From: Betaproteobacteria bacterium RIFCSPLOWO2_12_FULL_62_58 | GTDB lineage: Bacteria; Pseudomonadota; Gammaproteobacteria; Burkholderiales; SG8-41 | Direction: 5' to 3' | Assembly (NCBI GenBank): GCA_001772005.1 | Contig: MERI01000180.1 | Span: 1 to 41,976 of the forward strand | DNA length: 41,976 nucleotides | In this document: positions 15,037-26,026 of the stretch, in pieces | How positions within the stretch are numbered: position 1 is the first letter of the stretch | Layout: each line of letters opens with the position of its first letter | Notes under the pieces: generated by a model | The model's input: only the letters and a program-made list of their open reading frames with translations | What the model was told of the DNA's origin: nothing | Databases searched by the model: none | Program-made: the position numbers and the translations under genes

Positions 15037-17673
15037 ATGGCAGCGCTTCAAGATCTCGCAAAATGGTCAGCAGACCTACCGGACTGGCTCTCTGATGCCG
15101 CACGTAGAGCCATAGTGAAGGGACAACTGGCTGCGCAAGATTTCGATGATTTGACAGCTCTCCTCATGGAATCGGCGGGCATTCCTGACCTCCTCGGGCG
15201 CAAACCCGTGCGGCTCGACCCTGCCATGATCCCTGCAGAGCCCCCTGCCGGTGCGTCGATCTCCCTCAAAGCTATCCGCAAGCTCGTCAACGTCAATGCT
15301 TTGGAGCACCCGGATGGAATTTCCTTGGAGACCGAAGGGTTGACCATTATTTACGGAGATAACGGCGCAGGGAAGTCAGGTTACGCTCGCGTGCTCAAAA
15401 GCGCCTGTCGCGCCCGCGACCAAGAGAGCATCCTTCCCAACGTTTTCAACCCGCCCGTTGATGAAGGGCCAGCCCGTGCTGCCTTTGAGTGGACGTCCGC
15501 CGCTGCTGATTTGTCAGCGGATTGGGCTGATGGCAGCCCAGCGCATGATGACCTATCTGCCATCGCAGTGTTTGACAACCGCTGCGCCCGCCTCTTCGTC
15601 GATAACGAGCAGGTAGTCAATATCATTCCTTATGGCGTGGATGTTCTTCGAGAGATGGTTCGAACCTGCGGGGAAGTCAAAGCCCGCTTGGATGCTGAAA
15701 GCCTGAAAGCGAAATTTGACCTAGCGACCCTCCTGCCTCTGCATGGGGATACAACAGTTGGTGCATTCATCAAAGCGCTGAGCCACAAGTCGGACAAGCA
15801 AGAGGTCAGGAAGCTCGCCACTCTTACCGACGATGAGAAAGCGGAGCGCGATGGTTTGGCCAAACAGCTCACAGACGACCCTGCGAAGAAGGCCACCGAG
15901 TTGCGCCGGTTGTCGCAACGTGTCCTGACTCTTGAGACGGATCTGGCGACAGCCGTGGCACCGCTCTCCGACGAAGCCATAGACAAATTGAAGAATGCTC
16001 TCGCCGCCTACAATGCTGCAGATAAGGCATCAAAGCTTGCTGCGAATGATCTCGCCGAGGGTGGCAAGGCATTGCAAGGCACAGGTATCGACCCGTGGCG
16101 TGAGTTAGTTCTTTCGGCAATCGCCTTCGCTCAGCAAGGTCCGTATCCTGGCAAGCCCTTCCCGGCCGAAGACGATGGTGTGCAATGCGTCTTGTGTCAG
16201 CAGCCGCTTCAAGATGAAGCCAAGAATCGGCTACGACGATTCGCGCAGTTTCTGGAAGCGGACACGCAGAAGAAGGCGACACAGCAGCGCCAGGAGGCCG
16301 GAGATATCTATAAGACGATCGACGCCTCAAAGCCCACCGGATTTCCATCCGACAAGACGATTCTGGACGAGATCGCAGAGCGACAGCCCGACCTTCCGAA
16401 ACGTTTCAAGGTTTTCATCACGGCGCTGGATACCCGACGCGCCCGAATCATTGAGATGGCCAAGGCGCGAGAAATCAAGGACTATGCCGCGCTGCCAGAA
16501 AATCCTTTGGCCAGCATCAAGAACTTACGCGAGAAACTCAATGCCCAAGCGATCGAACTGGACAAGGCCGTCAAGGATGAAGTGCGGACGAAGCTTCGAG
16601 CACGGCTTGCCGAGCTTGATGCAAGAGCTAAGCTTGCGGAGATGGTCCCTCTTGTTGAGAAGGCCGTTGACTCGCTAATCATTCAAGTCAAGCTGGCTGA
16701 GTGCGCCAAACAGACCAACACGGCGGTGATCACTCGCAAGACGACGGAGATGACCGAGACTGCTCTTGCCAAGGGCCTCAATGATGCTTTAGTCGCGGAA
16801 CTTAAAGCTTTCAACCTCGCGGGCATCAAGGTAGGGATCGATCTATGGGGCCAGAAAGGAGCGGGCCTTCAGCAGTTGAAACTGGACCTCCCTAAGCCGA
16901 TCGGTAAGGTGAAGCTTTCCGACATTCTGAGTGAAGGCGAGCAGCGGGCGATCGCCATCGGTTGTTTTCTTGCCGAGATCAGCCTCGCGCCAAGCAAATC
17001 AGGTATCGTCTTCGACGACCCGGTCTCATCGCTCGACAACCGCCGCCGAGAGCTGTTCGCCAAACGCTTGGCGGAAGAAGCCTGTAAGCGACAAGTCATC
17101 GTTTTCACTCACGAGCTTTCCTTCGCCTGGGATCTCACGGAGGCAGCAACGAAGGCCGGAGCCAAGTACAAGGCACGCCGCGTATTAGCCGCAGGTGCCA
17201 GCAAAGGCATCACTGCGGAGGGACTACCCTTCGAGGCCGGCAAGCTCTCAGCGAGGATAAACAGCTTGGTTGACCAAGCCCGGCGAGCCAAGAAAGCGCT
17301 GGAGCAGGACAAAGACATCGAGGAATACGAACAGCTCACTCGCGATGGCTACCGAAAACTCCGCGACACCTGGGAGCGGCTAATTGAGGAAGGACTTTTC
17401 GGCGAGACTGTTCGCCGCTTTCGCAACAGCATTCAGACCAAATTGTTAAAGCGCGCATACATCGACAATCTGGACTTTCAGGAAGTTTGGGACGGAATGA
17501 CTAGGTGCACGAACTACATTCACGATGCCCCGATGGATGCGCCTCCTCCTATACCGCAGCCGGATGATTTCATCGCGGATGTCGCACGCTTGAAGGCATC
17601 ACACGACCGTATCGTCACCCGTGCCAAACAGGTGGAGGAGCAGCGCGTCGCGCTGGTGCCACAAGCCAAGTGA
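15037..17673 (+). CDS. Zinc-hook ABC-type ATPase (AAA_13/RloC-like)
   Basis: 878 residues, cytosolic. An N-terminal helical segment (1-60) is followed by the Walker A loop GDNGAGKS (Lys113). A long helical/coiled-coil insert comes next, with a CVLC motif (Cys384, Cys387) close to its midpoint. The C-terminal lobe has the ABC signature LSEGEQRAIA (631-640), Walker B IVFDDPVSSLD (Asp660/Asp661) and the switch histidine in FTHE (His692). A CxxC hook at the coiled-coil tip is known from Rad50 and from the anticodon nuclease RloC. The last 180 residues (WERLIEE, RRFRNSIQTK, a late His-Asp) are not a domain I can name with certainty; an RNase like that of PrrC/RloC is possible. It starts at ATG 15037 with GGAAG upstream and is followed after 28 nt by the HD-GHKL gene. 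GC content is visibly lower than in the flanks. Confidence 0.8.
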   Translation: MAALQDLAKWSADLPDWLSDAARRAIVKGQLAAQDFDDLTALLMESAGIPDLLGRKPVRLDPAMIPAEPPAGASISLKAIRKLVNVNALEHPDGISLETEGLTIIYGDNGAGKSGYARVLKSACRARDQESILPNVFNPPVDEGPARAAFEWTSAAADLSADWADGSPAHDDLSAIAVFDNRCARLFVDNEQVVNIIPYGVDVLREMVRTCGEVKARLDAESLKAKFDLATLLPLHGDTTVGAFIKALSHKSDKQEVRKLATLTDDEKAERDGLAKQLTDDPAKKATELRRLSQRVLTLETDLATAVAPLSDEAIDKLKNALAAYNAADKASKLAANDLAEGGKALQGTGIDPWRELVLSAIAFAQQGPYPGKPFPAEDDGVQCVLCQQPLQDEAKNRLRRFAQFLEADTQKKATQQRQEAGDIYKTIDASKPTGFPSDKTILDEIAERQPDLPKRFKVFITALDTRRARIIEMAKAREIKDYAALPENPLASIKNLREKLNAQAIELDKAVKDEVRTKLRARLAELDARAKLAEMVPLVEKAVDSLIIQVKLAECAKQTNTAVITRKTTEMTETALAKGLNDALVAELKAFNLAGIKVGIDLWGQKGAGLQQLKLDLPKPIGKVKLSDILSEGEQRAIAIGCFLAEISLAPSKSGIVFDDPVSSLDNRRRELFAKRLAEEACKRQVIVFTHELSFAWDLTEAATKAGAKYKARRVLAAGASKGITAEGLPFEAGKLSARINSLVDQARRAKKALEQDKDIEEYEQLTRDGYRKLRDTWERLIEEGLFGETVRRFRNSIQTKLLKRAYIDNLDFQEVWDGMTRCTNYIHDAPMDAPPPIPQPDDFIADVARLKASHDRIVTRAKQVEEQRVALVPQAK

Positions 17674-17701
17674 TACAAATGGCCATAATCGGGGAGGCGA
17701 C

Positions 17702-20272
17702 ATGACACCCATGGATCATTTCGCGTTGTGGCAGCGCACGCTTGCGGACCAGGCTGATAGCCTCAACCCTCAGCGGGAAATCCTTCGTCAGGCCTTTCTA
17801 CACTTTCGAGAGCGCACAGCGCGACTGGTCGGTGAAATTGGTGGTCTGCTACCGCAGTTGACGGTTCACGACATCACCCATCTCGATGCGCTGTGGCGCG
17901 TAGCTGACGAGATTGCAGGTCCTGATTATCCGTTGAATCCAGCAGAGGCGTTTGTGTTGGGGGGTGCCTTCTTGCTGCACGATGCGGCGCATGTGCTCGC
18001 CACATACGAAGACGGGTTGGCCGGCATTAAGGGCAGTATCGAGTGGGAAGACCTTATCGCTCAGCGCTTCGAGGACATCGAACCGGCTACCGGATCGCCG
18101 CCAGAGCGCTCGGCGCTGTTTCAGGTGCTGCGACACCTGCACGCGAAACAGGCACACCAGCTCGCAAAGCTGTCATGGAAGGTTCCCAGCACAGGCGAGC
18201 AATTTCACCTGCTAGAGCACTTTGACTTGCGGGATTACTACGGTGACTTGATCGGAGAGATCGCTGAAAGTCATCATTGGCCAGCCCATCGCGTTGCCGA
18301 AACGTTCGAGCAACGCCACGTTAACGCGCCTGCCTTCCTGGTGCCAGTCACATGGACCATTGATGCCCTCAAGGTGGCTTTCCTGCTTCGCACTGCCGAT
18401 GTTGCCCACATCGATGGCCAACGCGCGCCATGGTTTCTCTTTGCGCTGCGAGATCCCGACGGAATTTCACAGTTGCACTGGAAGTTCCAAGCCAAGATGG
18501 GGCAGCCCGCACGAACCGATCGTGGCGAGCTTCGCTTGTCTTCAGGCAGCCCGTTCGACACGAAGGATCGGCAAGCTTGGTGGCTGGCGTACGAAGCGGC
18601 CTGCATGATCGACCGGGAATTGCGTGACGCTCAAACGCTGATGCGCGATGCAGGACGCAAGCCCTTTGCCACTGGGTCGGTCGAACACGTAACCAGCCCG
18701 GAGGCATTCGCTACCAATGTTCCGACAGTGGGTTGGGAGCCAGTAAATGTCGCCCCGAAAATTGGCGACGTCCCAAAGGTAATCGCCAGCCTCGGAGGAA
18801 CAACACTCTATGGCGATCGTCCAGAGTTGGCGCTGCGCGAATTGATCCAGAACGCCGCCGACGCTGTGCGTGCTTTGCGCGCATTGGGTGAGATTGGACG
18901 GAAAGAGGGGGAAATCGAAGTTGCGTTGGCTCGTGACGGAGATGTCACTTGGCTGCACGTGACGGACACCGGCATTGGCATGAGCCGCTATGTGCTGACC
19001 GAGGTCTTGCTGGATTTCGGCAATTCGCTTTGGAGCAGCGAATCGCTGCGGACTGAACTGCCTGGTTTGGCCTCCAAGGGATTCAAAGCGATTGGCCGCT
19101 TCGGTATCGGCTTTTTCTCCGTCTTCATGCTAGGACGCAAGATAGTTGTAACCACGCGCCGGTTCAAGAGAACCAGTGGCGACAACAGTGACCAGTGGTT
19201 GCTTGAATTCGGCAATGGGCTCGACGGGCGACCAACGCTGCGCCGACCAAGCCCCGCCGAGGAACTGCGGCGATCTGGCACAAAGGTCTCGGTCGCACTG
19301 GATGACAACACTCTAAAGAAGCTTCTAGAAGGGTTGCGCGACCCGATTGGGGATGTCTTTGCCTCCATTTTCCCGATCCCTACTACGGCCGCAGCGCGTA
19401 GGGCAGCGGTCACCGAACGCGTTAACTCAGTGATCTTCAAAGTCGTGGTCGCCAATCTTTGCCCGACGCTCGATATCAAGGTGTGCGTCAAAGATGCCGA
19501 CCGAGAGGCCGAGGCTGTCGTGAACCCTGACGATTGGGAGATTATGGCACCTGCCACGCTTTTGGCGAGGGTGCACCCACGCTATAGGGATATGGACCGT
19601 CAGAGGCTGATTGACCTGCGTGAGACATCAGGTTTTCTGGCGGGACGAATCGGCTATAGAAACGGCTACTTGTCCCGCGCCATCACGACACACCGTGGGC
19701 TTCAAAGCGGAACCGTGCCGAGGCTTGTTGGCGTCGTTCTGGGACATAACAATATGGACTTAGCCCGCAGCGAATCGCTGCCCATGGCATCTCATGACGC
19801 TTGGAAACGATGGGCTGAGGAATGGATTGACTCGGCTGCAAATAATGATGTCGATGCGCTGGCAGACCTGCATCCCTTGTGCCCAGGACGGGACTTACCG
19901 GTCTATCGTTTCGGTGGCAAGCAACTCACTGAGGCACAGCTTTCCGAGTGGTTGCAGGTGCAGTCCGAAGTGCGCGTTTTCGAGGGTCTGCCCGAGTACG
20001 ATGACTACCACAACGACGAGGTGTCGCGAGATAGCTTCGACCGCCACTTTGCACCGCGCGACGACGTTCTCTTTCTCCCATCAACAGATGGAACGTTGGC
20101 AAAGGCACTGGGCTTCCCCAGGATTAACTACACCGAACGGCTGGAGGTGGCTTTGCGAACAGCTTGGGGGGAGTTCGAAGAGTGGGAGGACGATGACGAA
20201 TGCGTCGGTGGCGTTGACGGTGTGGACATCACCCGGTCGGTAACTCGCTACGCACGGCCTGCGACAAGCTAG
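17702..20272 (+). CDS. HD-domain / GHKL (Hsp90-like) ATPase fusion protein
   Basis: 856 residues. Residues about 40-240 form an HD metal-dependent phosphohydrolase-like domain: LTVHDITHLDALW (His56/His60), LLHDAAHV (His93-Asp94), ESHHWPAH (191-192) and RTADVAHID (Asp233). Residues about 340-535 form a GHKL ATPase of the Hsp90/MutL/histidine-kinase fold: N-box ELIQNAADAV (Glu380, Asn384), G1 DTGIGMS (Asp422), G2 GRFGIGFFSV (465-474) and SGTKVS (525-530). The C-terminal 300 residues are unrecognised and end in an acidic stretch. No kinase phosphoacceptor and no membrane segment is seen. Start at ATG 17702 with GGGGAGG upstream, 28 nt behind the ATPase gene; one operon. Combining a nucleotide-hydrolysing HD domain with a chaperone-like ATPase suggests a sensor-effector protein in a conflict system; this is inference. 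Confidence 0.8.
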   Translation: MTPMDHFALWQRTLADQADSLNPQREILRQAFLHFRERTARLVGEIGGLLPQLTVHDITHLDALWRVADEIAGPDYPLNPAEAFVLGGAFLLHDAAHVLATYEDGLAGIKGSIEWEDLIAQRFEDIEPATGSPPERSALFQVLRHLHAKQAHQLAKLSWKVPSTGEQFHLLEHFDLRDYYGDLIGEIAESHHWPAHRVAETFEQRHVNAPAFLVPVTWTIDALKVAFLLRTADVAHIDGQRAPWFLFALRDPDGISQLHWKFQAKMGQPARTDRGELRLSSGSPFDTKDRQAWWLAYEAACMIDRELRDAQTLMRDAGRKPFATGSVEHVTSPEAFATNVPTVGWEPVNVAPKIGDVPKVIASLGGTTLYGDRPELALRELIQNAADAVRALRALGEIGRKEGEIEVALARDGDVTWLHVTDTGIGMSRYVLTEVLLDFGNSLWSSESLRTELPGLASKGFKAIGRFGIGFFSVFMLGRKIVVTTRRFKRTSGDNSDQWLLEFGNGLDGRPTLRRPSPAEELRRSGTKVSVALDDNTLKKLLEGLRDPIGDVFASIFPIPTTAAARRAAVTERVNSVIFKVVVANLCPTLDIKVCVKDADREAEAVVNPDDWEIMAPATLLARVHPRYRDMDRQRLIDLRETSGFLAGRIGYRNGYLSRAITTHRGLQSGTVPRLVGVVLGHNNMDLARSESLPMASHDAWKRWAEEWIDSAANNDVDALADLHPLCPGRDLPVYRFGGKQLTEAQLSEWLQVQSEVRVFEGLPEYDDYHNDEVSRDSFDRHFAPRDDVLFLPSTDGTLAKALGFPRINYTERLEVALRTAWGEFEEWEDDDECVGGVDGVDITRSVTRYARPATS

Positions 20273-20289
20273 ATCGGAAACCGATAGAA

Positions 20290-20551
20290 CCTTGTCAACT
20301 TCAACCCGCACGTGCACGTGCTCGCCGCCGACGGGGTGTTTCTTCCAGACGGCGCATTCGTAGCCCTGCCGCCGGTTCCGGAGGGGTTGCTCTCAGGATT
20401 CGCGCCATCTTGACGTAACCGGCATTGCAATCGGCCGAGCACGGGCGCAACATGCTTCCCGGCGCAATGTTCGGCAGCGCTGAATCAGCGCCAGACCGTC
20501 GCCATCGGCCAGACGTTCGAAAAGAGCAGGATTGAATTTCCTATCGTTAAG
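20290..20551 (+). mobile_element. IS91-family transposase fragment, right copy
   Basis: Frame reads LVNFNPHVHVLAADGVFLPD followed by VALPPVPEGLL and a stop. The HUH motif His-Val-His is intact in this copy, unlike the left copy. The 255-bp block is a direct repeat of 14598-14851 with scattered substitutions. Beyond it, up to 20641, the sequence shows no further gene. Confidence 0.75.
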
Positions 20552-20641
20552 CAAGGAGCTGCTCGAGCAGTTGCGAAAGCTCTGAAGGCCGCGCACCCGT
20601 TCCGCGCGCTCGAATACCTTGTACCGACATCGGGGCAGACC

Positions 20642-21601
20642 ATGAGATACATCGTAGTTGCCGCAATCATTTTCCCCGGATGGCATGCGCCGGTTTCCGC
20701 GCAGGCGTATCCCTCCAAGCCGGTCCGCATCATTTCGCCTTTTGCGCCCGGCGGTGGCAATGACACGATCTGCCGCATCATTGCGCCCAGGCTCGGCGAG
20801 AACCTGAAGCAGCAGGTCATCATCGACAGCCGGCCCGGCGCGAACGGCATCGTCGGCACCGAAGTCGCGGCGCGCTCTGCGCCCGACGGCTATACGATCA
20901 TCCTCATTCCGAGCGGACACGCAGTCAATGTGAGTCTCTACAAAAAACTCCCTTACGATTCGATCACGGATTTCACGCCGATCACGCTCGTCGCCACCAG
21001 TCCGCTCATCCTCGTCATGCATCCCACGGTCCCGGTGAAAAACGTAAAAGAGCTGATCGCCTTCGCCAAGGCGAGGCCGGGACAGCTCACTTATTCTTCA
21101 GCGGGAGTCGGCGCTTCGGCTCATCTCGCCGGCGCGCTGTTCGAGACCATGACCGGAACGAAGATGGTGCACGTGCCGTACAAAGGCTCGGCGCTCGCGC
21201 TCACCGATCTCATCGGCGGGCAGGTGTCTCTGAGCTTTTCCACGAGCGCGTCGGCGATGCCTCACGTGCGCTCGGGAAGGCTTCGTGCACTGGCTGGGAC
21301 AGGCGCAGCGCGCTCGCCCGCCCTTCCGGATCTACCCACCGTTGCGGAGTCAGGCGCGCCGGGTTACGAGGCGAGCCTGTGGTACGGATTCGTGGGACCT
21401 GCGCGGATGCCCGCCGAGATCGTGCAGCGGCTCAATTCCGAAATCGTCGCCGTGCTCAAGCTTCCGGAAGTTCGCGACCGGCTCGCGAACGAAGGCGTCG
21501 AAGCGCGATCGACCACCCCCGAAGAATTCGCGAAGCTGCTCATGTCCGACCTCAAGCGCTGGGCCAACGTCATCGCGCGCGCCGGCGTGCGAGTCGAATA
21601 G
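20642..21601 (+). CDS. Bug-type TTT periplasmic solute receptor
   Basis: 319 residues with a short signal peptide (MRYIVVAAIIFPGW, cleavage near VSAQA). The mature protein has the classic Bug pattern YPSKPVRIISPFAPGGGNDT, RPGANGIVGTEVAARSAPDG and MVHVPYKGSALALTDLIGGQ, and the usual end RWANVIARAGVRVE. It would bind a carboxylate in the periplasm. No TctA/TctB genes are near. It lies at the right edge of the accessory region, directly followed by a nitrile hydratase remnant. A nitrile or amide-derived acid as ligand is a guess from that neighbour only. Confidence 0.92.
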   Translation: MRYIVVAAIIFPGWHAPVSAQAYPSKPVRIISPFAPGGGNDTICRIIAPRLGENLKQQVIIDSRPGANGIVGTEVAARSAPDGYTIILIPSGHAVNVSLYKKLPYDSITDFTPITLVATSPLILVMHPTVPVKNVKELIAFAKARPGQLTYSSAGVGASAHLAGALFETMTGTKMVHVPYKGSALALTDLIGGQVSLSFSTSASAMPHVRSGRLRALAGTGAARSPALPDLPTVAESGAPGYEASLWYGFVGPARMPAEIVQRLNSEIVAVLKLPEVRDRLANEGVEARSTTPEEFAKLLMSDLKRWANVIARAGVRVE

Positions 21602-21634
21602 AGCTATCCAGTCGGCTTTGACGTTCGCAGGAAA

Positions 21635-21991
21635 ATGGTTATGAGAGCCTGCCACGATCTCCGCGGCACGCCCGCCGGCCCCATCGAGCAGGCCGACCAC
21701 TCGCACCGCCCTCGCCCTCGCCATCCGCCGCAGCCGGGTCACGACGATACGCTCACGTATCCGCGCAAGCTCGAGATCGCGGTCCGCGAACCGCGTGCCA
21801 TGCTGCACGAACTCGGGCTCGGGCTGCCGGACAAAGTTGCGGTGCGCGTTCACGATTCCACCTCGGACATGCGCTATCTGGTCCTCCCGATGCGGCCGGC
21901 GGGCACCGAAGATCTCAGCGAGTCGCAATTCGCCGCGCTGGTCACGCGCGACAGCATGATCGGCACCACAGTCTTGCGGGCGCCTTCCTAG
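21635..21991 (+). pseudogene. Nitrile hydratase remnant (beta N-terminus joined to alpha C-terminus)
   Basis: One open frame of 118 codons. Codons from 21758 read YPRKLEIAVREPRAML..LGL, VRVHDSTSDMRYLVLPMRPA, then LVTRDSMIGT, which is the C-terminal third of the nitrile hydratase alpha subunit. The metal-binding C-x-x-C-S-C segment, which lies earlier in the alpha subunit, is missing. The first codons, HDLRGTPAGPIE, resemble the beta-subunit start (HDLGG..G.GPI). The likely history is an internal deletion that fused the beginning of a beta gene to the end of an alpha gene. It cannot make an active hydratase. The frame has a fair ribosome site (AGGAAA), so a peptide may still be made. Confidence 0.7.
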
Positions 21992-22021
21992 CCAATCGAG
22001 GGCGAGCGCGCCGCAACCCCG

Positions 22022-23647
22022 TCACTCCCATTCTATCGTTGCGGGAGGTTTGCTGGAGATATCGTAAACCACGCGGTTGATGCCGCGCACCTCGTTGATG
22101 ATGCGATTGGCGACTTTCGACAGCAGGCTGTGCGGGAGTTCCGCCCAGTGCGCGGTCATGAAGTCCTCGGTCTGCACCGCGCGCAAGGCAACGACATGCT
22201 CGTAGGTGCGGCCGTCGCCCATCACCCCCACGGATTTCACCGGCAGGAAAACGGCGAACGCCTGCGCCACGGCGTCGTACCAGTTTTTCGGAGCGTTCCG
22301 ACCCCCACCCTGGCCCTCCCCCTGGAAGGGGGAGGGAATAAATGGGGTGGTGCGCAACTCGTCGATGAAGATCGCGTCGGCGCGGCGCAGCAAGTCGGCA
22401 TACTCGGCCTTGACCTCTCCCAGGATGCGCACGCCCAGTCCCGGGCCGGGAAAGGGATGACGGAAAACCATATCGTGGGGCAGCCCCAGCGCCAGTCCGA
22501 GTTCGCGCACCTCATCCTTGAACAATTCCCGCAGCGGCTCGAGCAGCTTGAGATGGAGCGTTTCCGGCAGCCCGCCGACGTTGTGGTGCGATTTGATGGA
22601 TTGCGCCTTCCTGGTATTCGCGCCCGCCGATTCGATCACATCCGGATAGATCGTTCCCTGCGCCAGCCATTTCACGAGCGGCAGCCTGGTTGCCTCGTGC
22701 TGGAATACCTCGACGAATTCGCGGCCGATGATCCTGCGCTTCTGTTCCGGGTCGGCAACACCGGCGAGATGTCCCAGGAACTGCTCGCGCGCATCGACGT
22801 GGATTACCTTGACGCCGAGGTGCTGCGCAAAGGTCTGCATCACCTGCTCGGCTTCATTGAGCCGCAGCAGGCCGTTGTCGACGAACACGCAGGTGAGCTG
22901 ATTGCCGATCGCGCGGTGAATCAGCGCCGCCGCAACCGACGAATCAACGCCGCCCGAGAGGCCCAGCACGACTTCCTCTTTGCCCACCTCGGAACGGATC
23001 CTGCCCACGGCTTCCTCGATGTAGTCCGGCATGTTCCAGTCGCCGGCGAGACCGCAGATTTCGTGCACGAAGCGTTCGATGATGGCCTTGCCCTGCAGCG
23101 TGTGCGTGACCTCCGGATGGAACTGCACGCCGTAGAGCTTGCGGCCCTCGTCGGCCATGCCGGCGATCGGCGTCGCGGCATTGCTCGCGATCACCTTGAA
23201 ACCCGGCGGCATTTGATTGACCTTGTCGCCGTGGCTCATCCACACGTCGAGCAAGCCATGACCTTCGTGACTGACGCGGTCCTGAATGTCGCGCAGCAGC
23301 GCCGAGTGCCCGCGTGCCCGCACCTCAGCATAGCCGAATTCCCGCACCCGGCCGCTTTCGACCTTTCCGCCCAGTTGTTCCGCCATGGTCTGCATGCCGT
23401 AACAGATGCCGAGTACCGGAACGCCGAGCTTGAACACGAGTTGCGGCGCGCGTGGCGTGCCACCCTCCCAAACCGACGCCGGCCCGCCGGACAGAATGAT
23501 GCCGCGCGGATTGAAGTCGCGGATGAAGCTGTCGTCTACATCGTAGGGATGGATCTCGCAGTAGACATGGGCTTCACGCACGCGGCGCGCGATGAGCTGC
23601 GTGTACTGCGCGCCGAAGTCCAGGATGAGGATTTTTTCGTGCTGCAT
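22022..23647 (-). CDS. guaA: GMP synthase (glutamine-hydrolysing)
   Basis: 541 residues. It converts XMP to GMP using glutamine and ATP. The class I glutaminase domain (about 1-200) has the nucleophile in GICYGMQ (Cys82) and FHPEV; the ATP pyrophosphatase loop is [10 protein letters not shown]; the C-terminal dimerisation domain ends in the invariant KPPATIEWE. It is about 20 residues longer than expected because of an insertion near residues 430-455 ([19 protein letters not shown]), encoded by a palindromic repeat at 22283-22351. guaB lies upstream on the same strand, separated by a repeat-flanked four-helix-bundle remnant. The 3' end faces the 9-kb accessory region; guaA 3' ends are a known integration site of genomic islands. 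Confidence 0.97.
   Translation of the reverse strand: MQHEKILILDFGAQYTQLIARRVREAHVYCEIHPYDVDDSFIRDFNPRGIILSGGPASVWEGGTPRAPQLVFKLGVPVLGICYGMQTMAEQLGGKVESGRVREFGYAEVRARGHSALLRDIQDRVSHEGHGLLDVWMSHGDKVNQMPPGFKVIASNAATPIAGMADEGRKLYGVQFHPEVTHTLQGKAIIERFVHEICGLAGDWNMPDYIEEAVGRIRSEVGKEEVVLGLSGGVDSSVAAALIHRAIGNQLTCVFVDNGLLRLNEAEQVMQTFAQHLGVKVIHVDAREQFLGHLAGVADPEQKRRIIGREFVEVFQHEATRLPLVKWLAQGTIYPDVIESAGANTRKAQSIKSHHNVGGLPETLHLKLLEPLRELFKDEVRELGLALGLPHDMVFRHPFPGPGLGVRILGEVKAEYADLLRRADAIFIDELRTTPFIPSPFQGEGQGGGRNAPKNWYDAVAQAFAVFLPVKSVGVMGDGRTYEHVVALRAVQTEDFMTAHWAELPHSLLSKVANRIINEVRGINRVVYDISSKPPATIEWE
22283..22351. repeat. Palindromic repeat inserted in frame within guaA
   Basis: The core hairpin at 22314-22336 has perfect 10-bp arms (CCCTCCCCCT / AGGGGGAGGG) around GGA, with partly complementary outer flanks. 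It codes for [11 protein letters not shown] on the guaA strand. Related 8-10-bp hairpins with 3-nt loops lie at 32682-32704, 32741-32763, 32776-32798 and 32906-32924 in a non-coding region. The number of inserted bases is about a multiple of three, and guaA remains open. Confidence 0.8.
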
Positions 23648-23653
23648 TGGGGA

Positions 23654-25441
<1,788 letters not shown>

Positions 25442-25534
25442 TTAATAAGCCCAGCAATTGACGGATTTACGTAATATCGCTAAGGTGACAAGAGTGCTTG
25501 CGCGCCTGATTTACTTCGGGCATATGGAGTCCAT

Positions 25535-25990
25535 GTGAAAGCGACCATCGCCCTGATCATGTTGCTGTTATCGGTTGCCGCCCACGGCCAGATGCTGAAA
25601 TGCACGGGCAAGGACGGAAAAATCGAGTACGCCACCCAGTGCCCGCCCGGCACCAGGCAGGAAGCGATCGGCATCAAGAGTACGCCTTCCAGCGCACCGT
25701 CGGGTTCATCGGCGGCGCCGCAAAAGTCGCTGGCCGAACAAGACGCCGAATTCCGCAAACGGTTAGTCGAAAAAGAAGAGGCGCAGGCCAAAGGAGCCAA
25801 GAAAACGGCCGAAGACGATGCGCGGCGCCGTGCCTGTGAACAAGCCCGTGCCTATCTCAAGAACCTGCAGGCAGGCAACCGCGTCGCCAAGATCGATCCC
25901 AAGACCGGCGAGCGCATTTACCTCGAGGATGCGGGATACGCGACAGAAATTGCCGCCGCGCAGCGCTCGATCGACGCCAACTGTAAATAA
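25535..25990 (+). CDS. DUF4124-type secreted/periplasmic protein
   Basis: 151 residues from a GTG start with GGAG upstream. A signal peptide (KATIALIMLLLSVAAHG) is followed by LKCTGKDGKIEYATQCPPGT, the DUF4124 core with its paired cysteines. Next come a Ser/Pro/Ala linker, a charged helical stretch (EFRKRLVEKEEAQAKGAKK) and a conserved C-terminal segment with YLEDAGYATEIA and a final Cys. The family is common beside guaB and rnfH in betaproteobacteria and has no known function. It is divergent from guaB. Confidence 0.8.
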   Translation: MKATIALIMLLLSVAAHGQMLKCTGKDGKIEYATQCPPGTRQEAIGIKSTPSSAPSGSSAAPQKSLAEQDAEFRKRLVEKEEAQAKGAKKTAEDDARRRACEQARAYLKNLQAGNRVAKIDPKTGERIYLEDAGYATEIAAAQRSIDANCK

Positions 25991-26026
25991 CCCGCCCGGA
26001 AATCGTCGCGGCGCCCCGCAGAGGGG

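Noticed and set aside
20642-21601. Bug gene as a third component of the ATPase/HD-GHKL system
   Set aside because: It lies outside the right transposase repeat, has a signal peptide and GC content like the host genes, and Bug genes are abundant throughout the window.
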